DNA of 5,143 bases, taken from contig RKCM01000150.1 in NCBI GenBank assembly GCA_014858325.1, forward strand, positions 1 to 5,143, read 5' to 3'. Each line of letters starts with the position of its first letter. Positions within the stretch are counted from its first letter, which is position 1. The translations under genes and the position numbers were made by a program. Of the stretch, positions 1 to 4,067 are shown in pieces. This stretch comes from Oscillospiraceae bacterium (GTDB taxonomy: Bacteria; Bacillota; Clostridia; Oscillospirales; Ruminococcaceae). The notes under the pieces were generated by a model, which saw only the letters and a list, made by a program, of their open reading frames with translations, did not search any database and was not told the DNA's origin.

Positions 1-351
1 TCTTCCGCTGTCCGTCTGATCCACAAGCCCACCGGCGTCGTGGTCAGCTGCCAGACCCAGCGCAGCCAGTTCCAGAACCGCGACTACGCCATGGAGATGC
101 TGAAGGCGAAGCTGTACCAGATCGCCAAGCAGCAGCACATGGATAAGATCGACGACATCAAGGGCGTGCAGAACGAGATCGCCTGGGGCCACCAGATCCG
201 CAGCTACGTTTTCATGCCCTACACCATGGTCAAGGATCACCGCACCGGCTATGAGACCAGCAACGTCAACGCCGTGATGGACGGCGACATCGACGGCTTC
301 ATCTTCGCTTACCTCAAGGCCGCCTCCCGCGGGGAATTGCAGGACACCTAA
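1..351 (+). CDS. prfB: Peptide chain release factor 2, C-terminal part (5' end outside window)
   Basis: Release factor 2 recognises UGA/UAA stop codons in the ribosomal A site and triggers hydrolysis of the peptidyl-tRNA. Only the last 116 residues are present, open at the left edge, beginning SSAVRLIHKPTG. In RF2 this stretch lies a few residues after the catalytic GGQ loop, so GGQ and the stop-recognition domain are upstream of the window. Family hallmarks seen: CQTQRSQFQNRDYAMEMLKAKLY, then IAWGHQIRSYVFMPYTMVKDHRTGYET, then VMDGDIDGFIFAYLKA. The IRSYV and VKDHRT segments are characteristic of class I release factors, and the spacing around IAWG matches RF2 rather than RF1. The gene ends in TAA and is followed 16 bp later by an intrinsic terminator. 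The programmed +1 frameshift often found in prfB would lie upstream and cannot be assessed. Family assignment is very secure. Confidence 0.96.
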   Translation, partial: SSAVRLIHKPTGVVVSCQTQRSQFQNRDYAMEMLKAKLYQIAKQQHMDKIDDIKGVQNEIAWGHQIRSYVFMPYTMVKDHRTGYETSNVNAVMDGDIDGFIFAYLKAASRGELQDT

Positions 352-367
352 ATCCAATCAATTAGAC

Positions 368-407
368 AAAAGGCACCCACCGTTTTCACGACGATGGGTG
401 CCTTTTT
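368..407 (+). terminator. Intrinsic terminator of prfB (roughly bidirectional)
   Basis: Stem AGGCACCCA (371-379) pairs with TGGGTGCCT (395-403), extended by AAA (368-370) with TTT (404-406). The loop contains a small inner hairpin, CGT-TTTC-ACG (381-390). A run of five T (403-407) follows the stem on the plus strand. It lies 16 bp after the prfB stop. The flanking A and T runs mean it could also act on leftward transcripts that pass the next hairpin. Confidence 0.9.
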
Positions 408-413
408 ACTTGC

Positions 414-467
414 AAAACGCACTCGTGTGGGAGAATCACTCCATCACACGGGTGCGTTTGATTTTTT
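414..467 (-). terminator. Terminator of the leftward DUF1836-DUF1653 operon (bidirectional hairpin)
   Basis: A long hairpin starts just beyond the stop codon of the minus-strand gene ending at 466. Arms are AAACGCAC (415-422) with GTGCGTTT (452-459), and CGTGTG (424-429) with CACACG (445-450). They are separated by one opposed pair (T423/G451), and there is an inner GGAG/CTCC pairing (430-433 with 439-442). Read leftward, the stem ends in TTTT (417-414). Read rightward, it is followed by six T (462-467), so it should also stop any readthrough from prfB. Efficiency in the leftward direction is inferred to be modest because of the short U-run. Confidence 0.8.
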
Positions 468-714
468 AGTGTCCTGCTGTGCTTTCGATCTCCTGCAATT
501 CAAACCGATACTCCTGCGCGGCATCGGGATATTTTTCTTTGTCCACTTTGCTCAGGAACATTTCCAGCGGACGGAGCCACAGCCCGCCGTCGCCGTAAAG
601 CTTGCGGTAGATGACAAAGGGCGCGCCCGTCTCGGAGTCGTTGGCAACGCCTTCCACCAGATAGTAGCCGCCCTTAAAATGACGGTAGACACGCCCGATC
701 TTGATTTCACGCAT
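466..714 (-). CDS. DUF1653 domain protein, small, function unknown
   Basis: 82-residue soluble protein that is essentially one DUF1653 domain. The recognisable core runs from about residue 7 to 57: GRVYRHFKGGYYLVEG, then an SETG turn (27-30), then VIYRKLYGDGGLWLRPLEMF. The YRHFKG start and the LYGD.GLW.RPLEMF block are the family signature. The acidic/aromatic tail (residues 58-82) is not recognised. No signal peptide, membrane segment or catalytic motif is visible, and the family has no biochemical role I can name. The ATG at 714-712 is preceded by a strong Shine-Dalgarno, AAGGAGG (728-722), 7 nt upstream. The gene follows the DUF1836 gene by 15 bp and is surely in the same transcript. The site forms a perfect dyad with CCTCCT immediately before the ATG (see the separate entry), suggesting coupling to translation of the upstream gene. 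Identity as DUF1653 is firm; cellular role unknown. Confidence 0.9.
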   Translation of the reverse strand: MREIKIGRVYRHFKGGYYLVEGVANDSETGAPFVIYRKLYGDGGLWLRPLEMFLSKVDKEKYPDAAQEYRFELQEIESTAGH

Positions 715-732
715 AGGAGGGCCTCCTTTTTA
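715..732 (-). promoter_or_regulatory. Self-complementary ribosome-binding site of the DUF1653 gene
   Basis: Read leftward, the stop TAA of the DUF1836 gene (732-730) runs into AAAGGAGGCCCTCCT and then the ATG. AGGAGG (727-722) is the Shine-Dalgarno. It is followed by its exact complement CCTCCT (720-715) around one central base. AGGAG-GCC-CTCCT can fold as a 5-bp stem with a 3-nt loop that hides the whole Shine-Dalgarno. A ribosome terminating at the adjacent TAA would cover and open it. The dyad is seen directly; translational coupling is inferred. Confidence 0.6.
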
Positions 733-1278
733 CGCCAGATCTGGCAGGATGTCCGGCCAGAGGGCATCTTCCTGCCGCTGGGCGGCAAAGAAGCTGTCGA
801 GGTACATCTTGTTGGCGGCGGCGAGGATGGTGCTGCGCAGCAGCAGCTTTTCATCGGCGGCGTCCACGGCCAGGTCCCGGATGGTCTTGCGGGCCCCGAA
901 CACGAAGGGGACGCAGTTCTCCATCTCAAGGCAGAAATAATCGTAGGCCTCGGCAGCGGTGCAGTGGGCCCGCTGCATGACAAAAAGCGCCTGGATGTTC
1001 TCCATCGGGAGGACAGTCTTGGACACGACGATATAAATGAGAGAAGCCAGCTGTTCCCGGGTATACTTCTTTTTGACGGGGTGGCTGATGATGCCTTTCT
1101 TCACATAGTTGCTCACCATGGAGGGGGTGAGCTCCACCCCGGGGAAGGCCCGGAAACAACCATTGACATACTGGACGGCTTGATCCAGATACAGCCCGAC
1201 CTGCGGCAGCTCGGCATAGCGGGGCAGGGCAAAGCCTGCGGCGCAGCTGGCCACCCGGCGGTGGATTTCCTGATTCAT
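730..1278 (-). CDS. DUF1836 domain protein, putative HTH (MerR-like) regulator
   Basis: 182-residue soluble protein of the DUF1836 family, whose N-terminal half resembles a winged-helix/MerR-type DNA-binding domain; regulation of a target is presumed, not shown. Seen in order: LPRYAELPQVGLYLDQAVQYVN (18-39), TPSMVSNYVKKGII (51-64), a basic PVKKKYTREQLASLIYIV (67-84), and VLPMENIQALF (89-99). Together these are the typical LPRY.ELP, LY.DQ, MV.NYVK, KKKY and LA.LI blocks. The C-terminal half (about 100-182) is helical in composition and less conserved. The frame stays open upstream to 1431, but I chose the ATG at 1278 because family homology begins close to it. A near-perfect promoter also overlaps the extension and predicts transcription starting at this very A, so no leader or Shine-Dalgarno exists. 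It is first gene of an operon with DUF1653 and divergent from the DegV gene, so autoregulation or control of degV is plausible. Confidence 0.88.
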   Translation of the reverse strand: MNQEIHRRVASCAAGFALPRYAELPQVGLYLDQAVQYVNGCFRAFPGVELTPSMVSNYVKKGIISHPVKKKYTREQLASLIYIVVSKTVLPMENIQALFVMQRAHCTAAEAYDYFCLEMENCVPFVFGARKTIRDLAVDAADEKLLLRSTILAAANKMYLDSFFAAQRQEDALWPDILPDLA

Positions 1279-1284
1279 GGGGTT

Positions 1285-1313
1285 AGTATAGCGCATTTTT
1301 GAGTCCGGGTCAA
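1285..1313 (-). promoter_or_regulatory. Sigma-A promoter of the DUF1836-DUF1653 operon, predicted leaderless
   Basis: On the minus strand, -35 TTGACC (1313-1308), a 17-bp spacer and -10 TATACT (1290-1285) are followed by AACCCC and then the ATG of the DUF1836 gene at 1278. Counting six bases after the -10, the expected initiating purine is the A of ATG itself. No Shine-Dalgarno-like purine tract lies between promoter and start. The two plus-strand promoters at 1353 and 2413 have the same 17-bp spacer and an A at the same +1 offset, which supports the counting. Confidence 0.8.
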
Positions 1314-1352
1314 CGGGGAAATAAAAACTTTTGAAAGAATCTATGAAATACC

Positions 1353-1381
1353 TTGACAGGTTTTTGAAAAACTGATATAGT
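1353..1381 (+). promoter_or_regulatory. Strong sigma-A promoter of the DegV-family gene
   Basis: Consensus -35 TTGACA (1353-1358), 17-bp spacer and -10 TATAGT (1376-1381), with an extended-10 TGA at 1373-1375. The predicted start is A1388, giving a leader of about 69 nt. The spacer contains a perfect 13-bp dyad, GTTTTT-G-AAAAAC (1360-1372), and its core TTTTGAAA recurs 33 bp upstream at 1329-1336. This is a possible operator pair for a regulator such as the divergent DUF1836 protein; that last step is inference. Confidence 0.85.
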
Positions 1382-1422
1382 GGCATCACGACCCCCGAAT
1401 GTGATAGAGATAGAATGATGTT

Positions 1423-1446
1423 GCGGCGCACCGCCGCTCAAAGGAG
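1423..1446 (+). promoter_or_regulatory. 5' leader hairpin plus Shine-Dalgarno of the DegV gene
   Basis: GCGGCG-CAC-CGCCGC (1423-1437) forms a perfect 6-bp all-GC stem with a 3-nt loop. It ends two bases before the Shine-Dalgarno AAAGGAG (1440-1446), which sits 10 nt upstream of the ATG at 1457. The hairpin leaves the Shine-Dalgarno exposed and may stabilise the leader or set ribosome access. No T-run follows, so it is not a terminator, and no known riboswitch was recognised in this 69-nt leader. Confidence 0.6.
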
Positions 1447-1456
1447 ATAGAACGCT

Positions 1457-2287
1457 ATGAAAACTCGCATCGTTGTGGATTCCGCCGCCAGCCTTTACGC
1501 ACTGGACGGGGTGGATTTTGCCTGCGTCCCGCTCAAGGTCATCACCGACGACGCCGAATACATCGACGACGGCACCATGGACGCCGTGGGCATGGCACAG
1601 ACACTGCGCACCTATAAGGGCAAGACCTCCACATCCTGCCCCAACGTCGGCGACTGGCTGGCGGCTTACGAGGGTGCAGACGAGGTGTACGCCATCACCA
1701 TCACGGGCACCCTGTCCGGCAGCTGCAATGCGGCCCAGCTGGCGGCAGAGGATTATATGCGGGAGAACCCCGGCAAGCGGGTCTTTGTGCTGGACAGCCT
1801 TTCCACCGGCCCCGAGCAGCAGCTGCTGGCCGAGCACATCCGGGACCTGCTGGCCCAGGGCAAGGATTTTGACACGGTCTGCGAAGAGATGCTGCGCTAC
1901 AAGCAGACCACCCACCTGCTCTTCTCGCTGGAGTCGCTGGCAAACCTTGCCCGCAATGGCCGGGTGAAGCCCGCTGTGGCCGCGGTGGCCCGGGTGCTGG
2001 GCATCCGCGTCATCGGCGAGGCCAGTGCGGCGGGCGAGCTGGACGTTCTCTGCAAGACCCGGGGCGAACACGGGGCGCTGGAGCGCATCGTGCTGGAGCT
2101 CAAGAGCCACGGCTACGCGGGGGGCAAGGTGCACATCTCCCACTGCGGCAACCCCGCTGCCGCCGAGCGCCTCAAGCACATGATCGAAGCGGTGTTTGAG
2201 GGAGCACAGGTGGATGTGGGCGTATGCGGTGGCCTGTGCAGCTACTATGCAGAGCTGGGCGGCCTGCTGGTCGGCTACGAAGCGTGA
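1457..2287 (+). CDS. DegV family protein (FakB-like fatty-acid-binding)
   Basis: 276-residue cytosolic protein, the usual DegV length. DegV/FakB proteins bind one fatty acid in a deep tunnel and, where a FakA kinase exists, present it for phosphorylation to acyl phosphate for phospholipid synthesis. Seen in order: N-terminal VVDSAAS (6-12); TSTSCPN (57-63), matching the TSxP loop whose Ser/Thr holds the carboxylate; TITGTLSGSCNAA (81-93), the SGT-type loop; VLDSLSTGPEQQLL (111-124); SLESLANLARNGRVKPA (157-173), with the conserved GR at 168-169; and a C-terminal GGLCSYYAELGGLLVGYE. The common HTGPG-type ending is replaced by this GLCSYYAE-GGLL version, which I recall from Clostridia DegV paralogues. 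It has its own strong promoter and Shine-Dalgarno and lies divergent from DUF1836. No intrinsic terminator with a U-run follows, so readthrough toward cls is possible. The ligand and the presence of a FakA partner cannot be told from here. Confidence 0.93.
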   Translation: MKTRIVVDSAASLYALDGVDFACVPLKVITDDAEYIDDGTMDAVGMAQTLRTYKGKTSTSCPNVGDWLAAYEGADEVYAITITGTLSGSCNAAQLAAEDYMRENPGKRVFVLDSLSTGPEQQLLAEHIRDLLAQGKDFDTVCEEMLRYKQTTHLLFSLESLANLARNGRVKPAVAAVARVLGIRVIGEASAAGELDVLCKTRGEHGALERIVLELKSHGYAGGKVHISHCGNPAAAERLKHMIEAVFEGAQVDVGVCGGLCSYYAELGGLLVGYEA

Positions 2288-2407
2288 GCGAGCTTGGGGA
2301 GCTTTTCCACGCAAGTGAATCGGGGATTCCATACCCCGCCCTATTGCCTACGGCAACAGGGTCCCACCCGTCGGACACTTGCTTCGGAAAACTCCCCGCG
2401 CCCGCAG
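2288..2407. repeat. Structured inverted-repeat element with multibranch fold, unidentified
   Basis: A roughly 30-bp imperfect inverted repeat encloses internal hairpins. Outer stem: GGGGAG (2296-2301) and TTTTCC (2303-2308) pair with GGAAAA (2386-2391) and CTCCCC (2392-2397), with only C2302 bulged. Second stem: GCAAGTG (2311-2317) with CACTTGC (2376-2382), perfect. Inside are hairpin CGGGG/CCCCG (2321-2325 with 2334-2338) and hairpin CCCT-A-TTGCC / GGCAA-C-AGGG (2339-2348 with 2352-2361, TAC loop). A weak GTCC/GGAC (2361-2364 with 2373-2376) is also possible. No U-run follows, so it is not an intrinsic terminator. No open frame with a ribosome site is present. The form fits a REP- or MITE-like dispersed element or a noncoding RNA; copy number and identity are unknown. 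It lies immediately after the degV stop codon. Confidence 0.65.
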
Positions 2408-2412
2408 AAAAC

Positions 2413-2441
2413 TTGCTAAAACCGGGAAAACGCGCTATACT
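2413..2441 (+). promoter_or_regulatory. Sigma-A promoter of cls
   Basis: -35 TTGCTA (2413-2418, 4 of 6 consensus), 17-bp spacer and -10 TATACT (2436-2441). Predicted start is A2448, giving a leader of about 34 nt. The Shine-Dalgarno GGAGG (2467-2471), within a purine-rich stretch, lies 10 nt before the ATG at 2482. The promoter begins just downstream of the structured element, so cls can be expressed independently of degV. Confidence 0.75.
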
Positions 2442-2481
2442 ATCTCCATCCTGAACATGCGAGAGGGGAGGAGAGAGAAAG

Positions 2482-4008
2482 ATGTTTTTTCGTCTGCCGT
2501 TCGTCCGATTTTTCAGCCGGATCTTCAACAGGGCTACCATTACGGTGGCCCTTGTTCTGTTGCAGGCGGGGTGGCTGCTGTGGGCCTTCTTCTCCCTGAC
2601 GACGGGCCGGGTGTGGGTCAACGCCGGGCTGCAGCTGCTCAGCCTGTTCATCGTGCTTTACCTTGTCCGCAAGGACGAGGACAGCGCCTACAAGATCATC
2701 TGGATCGTCCTGATCGGGCTGTTCCCGCTGCTGGGCGGGGCCATGTACCTCGTTTTCGGCAACAAAATGCCCTCCAAAAAGCTGCGCCTGCAGATGCAGA
2801 AGGTGGACGCCGCCCACAAGGCCGAACTGGCCCAGCAGCCGCTGGAACACGCGGAGGAGCGCTTTGCGGGCCTGCGGCAGTATGTTTCAAAGTACGGGCA
2901 CTTCCCGGCGTGGGAACACACGGCGGCGCAGTATTTTGATTGCGGCGAGGCGATGTATCCCCAGCTGCTGGCCGATCTGGAACAGGCGGAAAAGTTCATC
3001 TTTCTGGAGTTTTTCATCGTAAAATCGGGCAGGATGTGGGCCGGTGTGGAGGAGATCCTCAAGCGGAAGGCCGCGCAGGGGGTGGACGTCCGGCTCATCT
3101 ACGACGATTTCGGCAGCCTGCTGGGTCTGCCCAAGGATTTTGTGGTGCAGATGGAGCGGCACCGCATCCGCTGCATCCCCTTCAACCCCGTGGTGCCCTT
3201 CGTCTCCGTGGTGATGAACCACCGGGACCACCGCAAGATCGTGGTGGTGGACGGAAGGGTCGGCTACACCGGCGGTGTCAACCTCGCGGACGAATACATC
3301 AACGCCGAGGAGCGCTTTGGCCGCTGGAAGGATGCCGCCATCCGGCTGGAGGGGGCCGCTGTCTGGAATTTTACGGTCATGTTCCTCAATTGCTGGAACG
3401 CCTTCCGCCCCAGCGAGACGGACTACACCCCCTTTGCACCCGCCGGGCCGCTGCCCGCCTCGGACGGGGTGGTGCAGCCCTACGCAGACAGCCCGCTGGA
3501 CGACGAGCCTGTGGCCGAGACGGTGTATTTCAATATCCTTGCGCAGGCACAGCGGTATGTGTATATTGATACGCCCTACTTTTCGGTGGGTGAGGAGATG
3601 CTGGGTGCTCTGAAAGCCGCTGCCAAGCGGGGGGTGGATGTCCGGCTCCTTCTGCCAGGCATCCCGGACAAGAAGCTGGTGTTCCGGCTCACCCGGTCCT
3701 ACTATCTGCCCCTGCTGCGGGCCGGGGTGCGCATCTATGAGTACACGCCCGGCTTTCTCCACGCCAAGTGCTACGTTTCAGACGACCGGGTGGCCGTGGT
3801 GGGCAGCATCAATATGGATTACCGCAGCCTGTTTCTGCACTTTGAGTGCGGTGCCCTGCTGATGGATAATTCCCAGGTGCTGGCGTTGCGGGACGATGTG
3901 CGCGCAACGCTGCCCCTCTGCCGGGAGATACACCTCTCGGACTGCCGCACCAACCTCCCCGGCACGGTGCTGGACAGTGCCCTGCGCCTGCTGAGCCCGC
4001 TGATGTGA
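2482..4008 (+). CDS. cls: Cardiolipin synthase, phospholipase D superfamily
   Basis: 508-residue membrane enzyme that condenses two phosphatidylglycerol molecules into cardiolipin and glycerol, at the cytoplasmic membrane. N-terminal region: hydrophobic segments at about 19-39, 47-62 and 71-93, the last two typical of the PLDc_N domain; the sequence after them (YLVFGNK) is the usual Cls junction. First PLD domain: FLEFFIV (174-180), then HKD motif H250-R-K252-IVVV-D257 followed by GYTGGVNLADEY. Second PLD domain: YIDTPYF (361-367), then H427-A-K429-CYVS-D434 followed by VVGSINMDYRS. Both catalytic HxKxxxxD motifs are complete, so the enzyme should be active. Length is normal for bacterial Cls (about 480-515). 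Start chosen from the upstream GGAGG and the normal N-terminus. It has its own promoter and is followed after 59 bp by the lipoprotein gene with no terminator between. A related two-HKD phosphatidyltransferase is the only realistic alternative. Confidence 0.95.
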   Translation: MFFRLPFVRFFSRIFNRATITVALVLLQAGWLLWAFFSLTTGRVWVNAGLQLLSLFIVLYLVRKDEDSAYKIIWIVLIGLFPLLGGAMYLVFGNKMPSKKLRLQMQKVDAAHKAELAQQPLEHAEERFAGLRQYVSKYGHFPAWEHTAAQYFDCGEAMYPQLLADLEQAEKFIFLEFFIVKSGRMWAGVEEILKRKAAQGVDVRLIYDDFGSLLGLPKDFVVQMERHRIRCIPFNPVVPFVSVVMNHRDHRKIVVVDGRVGYTGGVNLADEYINAEERFGRWKDAAIRLEGAAVWNFTVMFLNCWNAFRPSETDYTPFAPAGPLPASDGVVQPYADSPLDDEPVAETVYFNILAQAQRYVYIDTPYFSVGEEMLGALKAAAKRGVDVRLLLPGIPDKKLVFRLTRSYYLPLLRAGVRIYEYTPGFLHAKCYVSDDRVAVVGSINMDYRSLFLHFECGALLMDNSQVLALRDDVRATLPLCREIHLSDCRTNLPGTVLDSALRLLSPLM

Positions 4009-4013
4009 TTTTA

Positions 4014-4058
4014 TGTATACACGCTTTTTCTTAGGGCATACTATGTGCGGAAAAGGAG
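4014..4058 (+). promoter_or_regulatory. Possible weak promoter and Shine-Dalgarno of the lipoprotein gene
   Basis: The 59-bp gap after cls is AT-rich compared with its surroundings. It contains CATACT (4037-4042), a fair -10, with a poor -35 (TGTATA, 4014-4019; 3 of 6) at 17-bp spacing. The Shine-Dalgarno AAAAGGAG (4051-4058) sits 9 nt before the ATG at 4068 and is clear. No terminator hairpin follows cls, so co-transcription with cls is at least as likely as an independent start. Confidence 0.35.
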
Positions 4059-4067
4059 TGTATTGCG

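Noticed and set aside
394..1302. Plus-strand open frame of about 302 codons antisense to the DUF1653 and DUF1836 genes
   Set aside because: The opposite strand encodes two recognised families with good start signals. This frame begins inside a terminator hairpin, has no ribosome-binding site and no recognisable domain, and is explained by codon bias of GC-rich genes.
1279..1431. N-terminal extension of the DUF1836 protein, up to 51 residues
   Set aside because: The extension overlaps the -10/-35 of its own promoter and the divergent degV promoter, lacks a ribosome site, and is not part of the family homology, which begins after the ATG at 1278.
1388..1456. Possible riboswitch in the degV leader
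   Set aside because: Only one short hairpin is present, with no terminator or anti-terminator alternative and no recognisable aptamer motif; the leader is too short for most known classes.
1310..2332. Minus-strand open frame of about 340 codons antisense to the DegV gene
   Set aside because: It is a shadow of a clear DegV-family gene. It starts within the structured element without a Shine-Dalgarno and has a His/Val/Gly-rich composition typical of antisense frames.
2288..2481. tRNA or degV intrinsic terminator in the structured intergenic region
   Set aside because: There is no cloverleaf with T-loop TTCRA or anticodon arm, and no U-run after the outer stem, so neither identification fits.
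2887..3762. Minus-strand open frame of about 291 codons antisense to cls
   Set aside because: It lies wholly within the two-HKD cardiolipin synthase and has no start signals or family features of its own.
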